Notes under the pieces: model-generated
What the model was told of the DNA's origin: nothing
The model's input: the letters and a program-made list of their open reading frames with translations, nothing else
The model's database searches: none
Source of the DNA: Metaruminococcus_A gallistercoris
Lineage (GTDB): Bacteria > Bacillota > Clostridia > Oscillospirales > Ruminococcaceae
NCBI GenBank assembly: GCA_904394975.1
Contig: CAJFNQ010000041.1
Span: 1 to 56,088 of the forward strand
DNA length: 56,088 bases
Reading direction: 5' to 3'
Made by a program: the position numbers and the translations under genes
In this document: positions 33,185 to 39,714 of the stretch, piece after piece
Layout of the letters: each line of letters starts with the position of its first letter
Numbering within the stretch: the stretch's first letter is position 1

Positions 33185-34561
33185 TCAGCGGCGTTCCGCG
33201 ATTGGAACATATTCCTGAACAGACATCACGTTTTTGTATGACGGCCGTATGATCTTTCCGGCGTTGATCAATTCTTCAATGCGGTGTGCACTCCAGCCGG
33301 AAATACGCGCAATGGCGAAAATCGGTGTGTACAGTTCCAGAGGGAGATTGAGCATGTGATAAACAAATCCGCTGTAAAAATCAATGTTGGCGCTGACACC
33401 TTTGTAAATGTGCCGTTCTGCGGCGATGACCTGCGGAGCCAAACGCTCCACCAAGGAATACAGCTGAAATTCTTCGGTAAGCCCTTTTTCTTCCGAAAGA
33501 CTTTTTACGAATTTTTTGAAGATGTTTGCGCGCGGGTCCGAAAGCGAATAGACTGCATGGCCCATTCCGTAAATCAAACCGGCTTTGTCAAAAGCTTCTT
33601 TGTGAAGAAGCGCTTTCAGGTACCGGGCAACTTCTTCTTCATCGGTCCAGTCATGAACGTTTTTCTTCATGTCCTCGAACATCCGCACAACTTTAATGTT
33701 GGCGCCACCGTGTTTCGGCCCTTTCAATGACCCGAGTGAAGCGGCAATGGTGGAGTAGGTGTCGGTTCCGGAAGAGGATACCACATGGGTCGTAAAGGTG
33801 GAGTTGTTTCCACCGCCGTGTTCCGCGTGGAGGACCAAAGCTACGTCCAGTATGCGCGCTTCCAGTTCGGTAAAGTTGCTGTCCGGTCGGAGAATATAAA
33901 GCAGGTTTTCCGCGGTGGAAAGTTCCGGCTGCGGGCTGTGGATAAACAGGCTGTTGCCGTCATGATAATGGCTGTATGCCTGATAGCCGTAAACCGAAAG
34001 CAGAGGGAAAAGCGCGATCAGCTGCAGGCACTGCCGCAAGACGTTCGGAATCGAGGTATCATCCGCTGCGTCGTCATAGGAATACAGGGTCAGAACGCTC
34101 CTTGCGAGCGTGTTCATCATGTCCGCGCTGGGCGCTTTCATAATAATATCCCGTACAAAGCTGGTGGGAAGGGTGCGGTAATTGGCAAGCAGCTTTTGAA
34201 AATGAGAAAGCTGTTCGGCAGTCGGCAGTTTTCCGAATAAAAGCAGATAGGTCGCTTCTTCAAACCCGAAGCGTTTTTCGCGGATAAACCCGCCGACAAT
34301 CTGTTCAATATCCACACCGCGGTAATAAAGCTTACCTTCGCAAGGAACCTTTTTTCCGTCGACGATTTTGTGGGATTGAATGTCGGAAATTTCAGTAAGA
34401 CCAGTCAAAACACCATTTCCGTTTAGGTCGCGCAGGCCGCGGTTGACCTGGTAGCGTGTGTAAAGTTCCGGGTCAATGCTGCTGTTCTGCATGCAAAGCT
34501 GGGAAAGCTCAAGGATATCGGAAGTAATTTCAGAATATGGATTTACCACTGCATTTGCCAT
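33185..34561 (-). CDS. gltA: Citrate synthase (si-type)
   Basis: Condenses oxaloacetate and acetyl-CoA to citrate in the cytoplasm. The 458-residue chain carries LHAEHGGGNNSTF near residue 240 (active-site His), GSLKGPKHGGAN near 285, GMGHAVYSLSDPRA near 332 (second catalytic His) and VSANIDFYSGF near 395 (catalytic Asp). Length and the N-terminal extension of ~45 residues fit the Clostridia group of si-citrate synthases. ATG 34561 is used; the frame is open a further 36 bases. Aconitase and isocitrate dehydrogenase genes are not adjacent. It probably feeds glutamate synthesis. A GC-rich hairpin (GGCGGT/ACCGCC, 34626-34640) lies in its leader. Confidence 0.95.
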   Translation of the reverse strand: MANAVVNPYSEITSDILELSQLCMQNSSIDPELYTRYQVNRGLRDLNGNGVLTGLTEISDIQSHKIVDGKKVPCEGKLYYRGVDIEQIVGGFIREKRFGFEEATYLLLFGKLPTAEQLSHFQKLLANYRTLPTSFVRDIIMKAPSADMMNTLARSVLTLYSYDDAADDTSIPNVLRQCLQLIALFPLLSVYGYQAYSHYHDGNSLFIHSPQPELSTAENLLYILRPDSNFTELEARILDVALVLHAEHGGGNNSTFTTHVVSSSGTDTYSTIAASLGSLKGPKHGGANIKVVRMFEDMKKNVHDWTDEEEVARYLKALLHKEAFDKAGLIYGMGHAVYSLSDPRANIFKKFVKSLSEEKGLTEEFQLYSLVERLAPQVIAAERHIYKGVSANIDFYSGFVYHMLNLPLELYTPIFAIARISGWSAHRIEELINAGKIIRPSYKNVMSVQEYVPIAERR

Positions 34562-34767
34562 AATTTCATCGCCTTTCTGTTCGGTATAAGCGCACATAGG
34601 GTTTAAAAGCTATGAGTAAAGGCTGGCGGTCAAACCGCCAAACCGATCATTCTGCTTTCGGAATCGATTAAAACGTTAATCTAATTATATACCAATTATA
34701 TTAACAACTTGTGAATGAAAGAGGTTATTTTTCAAAATTACCTGTAATTAATTGGTGATATTAAAAG

Positions 34768-34797
34768 AAAAAAGCGCATGTTAACATGCGCTTTTTG
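34768..34797 (-). terminator. Terminator of the dipeptidase gene
   Basis: Stem AAAAAGCGCATG / CATGCGCTTTTT, T-run on both strands. Confidence 0.88.
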
Positions 34798-34822
34798 TGA
34801 TGTTGTAATAAAGATCACTGTA

Positions 34823-36250
34823 TCATAATTCCATCCGGTCCACTTCCGGAATGCCAAGGCAATAGATTTTCATTGCCGTAAGCAGATTGCTGAGGTTGAG
34901 CGCCTCATCCGGCCCATGAGCGCTGCCGTGCCCTTCCGGGAACATATCGCGGTCCAGTCCGCTTTCCGGCATTCCCGGGCCGAAGGCGAACGCACGGGGC
35001 AGCTTGCGCGCGTAGGTCCCGCCGCCCATTACATAGGGCTTGGTGTCAGAGCCGGTCACCCGGTTGAACAGATCGGTCAAATAATCGACCGCCGGGTGCT
35101 CTTTTGGAAAATCGTTCGGTTTACTATCGCGGATGAGTTCAAACGAGAATCCGTGCAGCTCGGCAATTTTCGCAATCTGTTTTATAATCGCGTCTGAATC
35201 CGCTTTGACCGGATAGCGGATGTTAAAGTGCAGCCGTGCCCGATGCTGGTCGTCCAGAGAGCAGACGCTTCCAACGCAGGTGAGTTTGCCGGAAAGGTCA
35301 TCCTCCTGCATGATGCGAAGGCCACGGCCATAAAAATCCTGCGTGGCTTCGCAGAAAAACTGCAGTACGCCAGCGTCTTCATCATTTAACAAATTTGCGT
35401 AAACAAGCCCTTTGGCTAACTGCGCGATGGCGTTGACGCCGCCTTCCGGAAAGGCTGTGTGCGCCGCAACACCGTGTGCGGTAATCCGCACCTCATCCGC
35501 TTGCTCGTCGTATTTCAGCTCATGCGGGAGCATGGAAAGTTGGTTTATGACCCGTTCGCTTTTTTTCAGGCGAATCTCTGCCCGGTCCGGCACGATGTTG
35601 CTGGCAAGCCCTCCGGAAAGGGAGAGGATTTCATCGCTTAACGGTTCAGAAATCAGGTTTGCTTCAATAATTCCCTTTTCCGCGTAACAGACCGGAAATC
35701 CGCAGTCGGACACAATGGACAGTCTGGGGCAGGGGTGATTTTTCGTATAATACTCCAGGTCGCGCATGCCGACCTCCTCATCGCATCCCACAAACAGACA
35801 GAGCGGATGGGTGAGCGAAACACCCAGTTCGTGCAAACAGCGGATGACATACATGGCGGCGACCGCCGGCCCTTTGTTGTCGTCCACACCGCGCCCCACT
35901 AAAAACCCGTTCCGCTCGAACGGATCAAACGGGGAAAAGTTCCACTCTCCGCTGGCCGGCACCACATCCAGATGCCCCCAGAACGCAATGGCGTCAGACA
36001 GGTCGATTTCTTCTTCACCCAGCCACATACAGCCGCACTGGTAGTCAAAATTGCGGGTGTGGAATCCGTGTTCCCGCGCAATGTTCAGCATCTCGTCCAG
36101 GACATCACGGCAGGGCTGTCCGTATGGTTTGACCGGAGAAGCGGCGTCGGATACGCTCGGGATTCGTACGATGCGAAAAATATCCTCCACCATTTCTGCG
36201 CGGTGTGCTTCCAGCCATTCTTCAATCTGTTTTGCGTTGATTTGTTCCAT
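34823..36250 (-). CDS. M20 family dipeptidase (Sapep/PepV type)
   Basis: A 475-residue metal-dependent peptidase cutting dipeptides in the cytoplasm. Metal and catalytic residues appear in order: WGHLDVVP near residue 93 (His and Asp), GRGVDDNKGP near 122 (bridging Asp), CDEEVGM near 155 (catalytic Glu-Glu), Asp in SDCGFP near 182 and the late His in GHGSAHGPDEALNL near 448. The lid domain fills 195-380. Length and the GTYARKLPRAFAFGPG segment match Sapep-type dipeptidases, usually Mn2+- or Zn2+-dependent. AAAGGAG precedes the ATG. It lies 36 bases after the sulfite-reductase-like gene, probably on the same transcript. Confidence 0.94.
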   Translation of the reverse strand: MEQINAKQIEEWLEAHRAEMVEDIFRIVRIPSVSDAASPVKPYGQPCRDVLDEMLNIAREHGFHTRNFDYQCGCMWLGEEEIDLSDAIAFWGHLDVVPASGEWNFSPFDPFERNGFLVGRGVDDNKGPAVAAMYVIRCLHELGVSLTHPLCLFVGCDEEVGMRDLEYYTKNHPCPRLSIVSDCGFPVCYAEKGIIEANLISEPLSDEILSLSGGLASNIVPDRAEIRLKKSERVINQLSMLPHELKYDEQADEVRITAHGVAAHTAFPEGGVNAIAQLAKGLVYANLLNDEDAGVLQFFCEATQDFYGRGLRIMQEDDLSGKLTCVGSVCSLDDQHRARLHFNIRYPVKADSDAIIKQIAKIAELHGFSFELIRDSKPNDFPKEHPAVDYLTDLFNRVTGSDTKPYVMGGGTYARKLPRAFAFGPGMPESGLDRDMFPEGHGSAHGPDEALNLSNLLTAMKIYCLGIPEVDRMEL

Positions 36251-36286
36251 AACTCTTTCTCCTTTGTTTGGCTTTTGGCAGAAAAG

Positions 36287-36955
36287 TCAAATTTGTTCCA
36301 TCCGTTTCATGATTTCATTGGTCAATGACTCACCGCAGCGGTCCAGCATAGCACGAAAACGTTCTTTCGGCAGGGCGTACTCGTTGTAGACTTCAATCAG
36401 CACCTGCATGGCAGGCAGCAGCTGTTCGTAAGTGAACACACGGGGTAAACGTTCGCCCAAAGCGGGGTTTTTGCCCATCATACCGCCAATGTAGATGTCA
36501 AACGCGCCTTTTTCGGTCATGCTTGGAAGAATGCCGGAATCCTGGCTCCTGGCCTTACCAAGACTGTTCGGGCAGCCAAATACGCCGATTTTAAACTTTT
36601 TCGGTACTGCCTGCCCCAAAAGCGCCCGTTCCAGTTGAGCGGCGAGGGCGTGTACGTCAAACAGCCCGTGGGTGCATTCGGTGCCTTTGCAGGCAATGAC
36701 CGCGCGCACAGTCGGCCCGTTTCCTCCCACGGTAAGTCCGGTCTGAGTCAGGTGCAGTGTGGCAGCTTCCAAGTCGGCTTCGCGAACGCCGGTGATTTCA
36801 AAAGTCCCGCGGCTGGTTGCGGTCACAACGCCGTTTCCGTAACGCTCACTGACCTCTTCTACTGCTCGGAGCTGTTTTGCGGTGAATATGCCGCATTCAC
36901 CAAGAATGCGGATGGCGAAAACGCCGTTTTTCTGTTTGATGATTCCTGCGGCCAT
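36287..36955 (-). CDS. Nitrite/sulfite reductase ferredoxin-like half protein with incomplete cluster motif
   Basis: A 222-residue protein. The N-terminal ferredoxin-like half domain contains VVTATSRGTFEITGV near 40-54. It is followed by the 4Fe-4S/siroheme domain signature ACKGTECTHGLFD near 85 and GVFGCPNSLGKARSQDSGIL near 124-143. True siroheme reductases have C-x5-C and C-x3-C; here the spacing is C-x4-C and the last Cys is Leu (CPNSL). The chain is also less than half of SiR/NirA length. It may keep an altered cluster or none. ATG 36955 follows AAAGGAGG. Its promoter is covered by a perfect palindrome. Confidence 0.85.
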   Translation of the reverse strand: MAAGIIKQKNGVFAIRILGECGIFTAKQLRAVEEVSERYGNGVVTATSRGTFEITGVREADLEAATLHLTQTGLTVGGNGPTVRAVIACKGTECTHGLFDVHALAAQLERALLGQAVPKKFKIGVFGCPNSLGKARSQDSGILPSMTEKGAFDIYIGGMMGKNPALGERLPRVFTYEQLLPAMQVLIEVYNEYALPKERFRAMLDRCGESLTNEIMKRMEQI

Positions 36956-36981
36956 AACTTCCTCCTTTGCATGAAAAAAAT

Positions 36982-37011
36982 ACCTGTTGCAGTTATTATA
37001 GTACAACAGGT
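36982..37011. promoter_or_regulatory. Palindromic operator covering the -10 box of the sulfite-reductase-like gene
   Basis: Perfect 8-bp inverted repeat ACCTGTTG / CAACAGGT with a 14-base centre that contains the minus-strand TATAAT (37000-36995). The -35 is TTGCAA (37024-37019), 18 bases away. Position over the -10 and start site fits a repressor operator. Confidence 0.75.
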
Positions 37012-37024
37012 GTTTTATTTGCAA
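36995..37024 (-). promoter_or_regulatory. Promoter of the sulfite-reductase-like/dipeptidase operon
   Basis: On the minus strand TTGCAA (37024-37019), 18-base spacer, TATAAT (37000-36995), 40 bases before the ATG. Confidence 0.75.
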
Positions 37025-37030
37025 GACGCT

Positions 37031-37831
37031 TTACGGTTTCTCGTTTTTTGAGGTCTTGTTTTTTAATTCATGCAGTACCTCATCCAGCTTTTGTTTGGCT
37101 TTTTCTTCCTCCTGATGCAGTTTTTGCATCTCCTGTTGGAATTGCGGATTGGGTTCCAGGTCTTCTTTTACGAACATCATCAGAAAACCGATGAACAGCA
37201 GCGCTCCGGGAATCCAGATGGCATATTCGCCGATGTACCCGGTCAGGATCGCGCCGCAGGCCGCGCCCACAGCGAAAATAAAGATAATGAAGTAGTAGTG
37301 CAGACTCTTTTTTCGCAGTTCCGGTTGTTTGGTGATGAGGTATTTGCACAGACATTCGGTTGCGCTGCGCATGTTTCCGATGCACATCGTCGTGGCGCTC
37401 GGAACTCCGCGGAACTTCCGAAAGCTGTTGACCTGCATGGCACAGGCGAACGACATGAGAACATTGGAAAGAACGTTAAATGACTGCGGCAGAATACCGG
37501 CCACAGCAAGCAGGATGATCTCTAAAATAAGAACGATCTGCCGCCAATGGATACCGGCACGCTCTTTATAAAGGTGACGCACCCATTCGGTGACGAAAAC
37601 ACCGCCAAGAAACGCGAGAATGGGGAAGAGGTAATGCAGACATTCCGCCCATTGGCCGGTCGCGATGTTCTGCCCCAGCAGAACGATGTTTCCGGTTTGG
37701 GCGTTCGCGAACACATTTCCCCGGCAATTATAAGAGTAAGCGTCCTGAAACCCGCCGGCCAGCGTCAAAACGATTGCCAGCGCCATGGATTCGGACATTT
37801 GCTGTTTGGAGCGCAATAATTTATGCGGCAT
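37031..37831 (-). CDS. YoaK/DUF1275 family membrane protein
   Basis: A 266-residue protein with about six membrane helices between residues 15 and 215. LAGGFQDAYSYNCRGNVFANAQTGNIVLL near 24-52 is the DUF1275 signature (G-D ... R-G ... F-x-N-x-x-T-G-N), given here in part only to mark position. A charged coiled-coil tail (225-262) is cytoplasmic. The family is unassigned, possibly a transporter. GGAAGGTG precedes the ATG at 37831. It is upstream of, but separated by a promoter from, the sulfite-reductase-like gene. Confidence 0.9.
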   Translation of the reverse strand: MPHKLLRSKQQMSESMALAIVLTLAGGFQDAYSYNCRGNVFANAQTGNIVLLGQNIATGQWAECLHYLFPILAFLGGVFVTEWVRHLYKERAGIHWRQIVLILEIILLAVAGILPQSFNVLSNVLMSFACAMQVNSFRKFRGVPSATTMCIGNMRSATECLCKYLITKQPELRKKSLHYYFIIFIFAVGAACGAILTGYIGEYAIWIPGALLFIGFLMMFVKEDLEPNPQFQQEMQKLHQEEEKAKQKLDEVLHELKNKTSKNEKP

Positions 37832-38011
37832 CTGCTTTCACCTTCCAAACGTTTATTATACCGGATTTGCGTGTTTCCGACAAGAAACGTCTCTTACGAA
37901 TTCGTCCGGAAATTCATCTGGATTTTCAGCAGGATGGATAAAAGGTTTTTTCTGGGAAAATCCGTTTGCTTCGGTGATACGCAGAGAAAGACAGCAACGC
38001 GCCGCCCCTTT

Positions 38012-39364
38012 TTAATCCACAACGATGACGGGGATTTCTCCTTCTCCCACGTTGGCGGCGGGATGTTCGCCATATCCCGCGATGCCGGCCTGTCCGTCCG
38101 CCCAGCCGCGCTGTCCGTCCATATTATTTATGATGCACCACTGATGGGTCCATTGGTTCGGGTTTGCGTGCTCCCAGCTGTACCCCATGCAGTCGAGCAC
38201 CATCCCTAACGCGCGGGTCGCCCCGGCGCAGGAATATTCGCCGGCGATGAAGACACCGTACGCTTCGTAATAATTATTTCCGGAAGTGGTATAGGTTCCC
38301 TTGGCACAGTAACCGTTCACAATCTGTGCGGCTTTTGTAATCCGCTCCAGGTCGGTTCCGGGACCAATGTTTGCCGCGATTTGCTGCGCAACAGCCATGG
38401 CCTGCGCTTTTTTGCTGGACGCGGTGTTTGCTCCGGAACTGCTCTGTCCGCCTTGTCCGTTGCCGGAGCCGCTGTTTTGCGCACCCTGTCCGTTGCCAGA
38501 CCCGTTGTTCTGCGCGGGTTGTTGGGGTTTGGGTGTTTCATTGGTTGAGGCGTTGGCGCAGGTACCCGATTGCGCGCCGTTAAAATTTTTGCAGTCGGCT
38601 TTTAGGCAAACGGATACCTTATAATATTTCGGCGTCAGTTCCGGAAGCCCGGTATGTGTGTAGGTGGTATCGGTCATATTTTCCGAAAGAAGGGTGTATT
38701 CGCCATCTTGTGTATCTGATACATATAAATTGTAAGTGACCTCTGCCGGCGTGCCGTCCGCGTTGGTTTCAGCGGTCTCATACGGGTCCCAGGTAATGGT
38801 AAGTGAACTGTCGCTCGCGGCAGCGGCGGTTAACCCGGTCACCTCACCGACCGAGAGTGCCTGGGTCTTGACGGTCACAGTTTCTGATGGTTCGGAAGTC
38901 ACTTCGTTTTCATCGTCTTTGTAAACAGAGGAAACCGTAATGCAATATTCGGTGTCGGCTGTCAATTCGTTGAAAGTCGCTTTAGTTGTATCGGTTTCCA
39001 CTGTCATGGTTCCTTCTGCGGGTTGAGACAGGGTCTCGGCGGAAGAATCGCTGCTCTGCGTTTCGTTTTCCGCCGTTTCTTCATCGTTGTTTGAGGCTGT
39101 TTCCGCTTTACCTGTTTCATCTTCGCTTTGTGTATCGTTTGCGGTGCTTTGTTCAGCGGGAGCTAAGATGACAAGATATCCGGTTGCGTTTTCTGCCTCA
39201 TCCCACTTTACATCAACGCTGTGCGCGCCGGCGGCGGTCGCCTGTACTCCATCGGGCGGGTCCATTTCAGGCGGCGTGGATTGACAGCCGGTAAACAACA
39301 GACCCAGTGCCGAAATGCACGCAATACCGGTCAAACACAGTTTCTGCTTGAACGAAGCCTTCAT
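38012..39364 (-). CDS. Lipoprotein with two FN3 domains and a transglutaminase-like domain
   Basis: A 450-residue exported lipoprotein. The signal peptide ends in lipobox LFTGC with Cys27. FN3 repeat 1 spans about 36-165, interrupted by an acidic, Ser/Thr/Glu-rich insert (70-115), and FN3 repeat 2 about 172-265. A Gly/Ser/Asn/Gln linker (280-312), built on an NSGSGNGQG repeat, leads to a C-terminal transglutaminase-like cysteine-protease fold. Its apparent triad is Cys in YSCAGATRAL (~379), His in QWTHQW (~407) and Asp in GWADGQ (~422). Such domains cleave or cross-link peptides at the cell surface. AGGAGATGG precedes the ATG. Target unknown. Confidence 0.88.
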   Translation of the reverse strand: MKASFKQKLCLTGIACISALGLLFTGCQSTPPEMDPPDGVQATAAGAHSVDVKWDEAENATGYLVILAPAEQSTANDTQSEDETGKAETASNNDEETAENETQSSDSSAETLSQPAEGTMTVETDTTKATFNELTADTEYCITVSSVYKDDENEVTSEPSETVTVKTQALSVGEVTGLTAAAASDSSLTITWDPYETAETNADGTPAEVTYNLYVSDTQDGEYTLLSENMTDTTYTHTGLPELTPKYYKVSVCLKADCKNFNGAQSGTCANASTNETPKPQQPAQNNGSGNGQGAQNSGSGNGQGGQSSSGANTASSKKAQAMAVAQQIAANIGPGTDLERITKAAQIVNGYCAKGTYTTSGNNYYEAYGVFIAGEYSCAGATRALGMVLDCMGYSWEHANPNQWTHQWCIINNMDGQRGWADGQAGIAGYGEHPAANVGEGEIPVIVVD

Positions 39365-39425
39365 ATTACCATCTCCTGATTCTATTGGTGCGTTTGTCTA
39401 AAGTTAGGTTTTCACATGCGTTTTG

Positions 39426-39473
39426 CCGCATTTCTTTTGGCAGGGACCCATTTTAGCCAAAAGTTTGTGCGGA
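39426..39473. repeat. Long interrupted palindrome between divergent genes
   Basis: CTTTTGGC (39434-39441) pairs with GCCAAAAG (39456-39463) across 14 bases, and outer arms CCGCA / TGCGG extend it. It lies in the 350-base space between the divergent lipoprotein and fusion-enzyme genes, where no terminator is needed, so it may be an operator. TATAAT-like boxes occur near 39495, but I cannot assign a convincing -35. The remainder of 39365-39714 shows nothing else I recognise. Confidence 0.5.
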
Positions 39474-39714
39474 AACTTTGAGATAGGATACATTTATTAT
39501 AACATGTAAAAAAACACAATGAAACAGCCCGTATGAAAACGGCAGTGTTTATATGGTTTTTGCGTATGGACGGTATTTACAACTTTATAGAATATGTGTT
39601 AAAATATTTTTGCTGTCTTGCGCAGGGATAAACTGTGGCACGGCGTTTTGTTTGCAGAAATCCGTTCTTCGTTTGCAACGTTTAACGGGATTTATCATTG
39701 GGGGATATAACATC

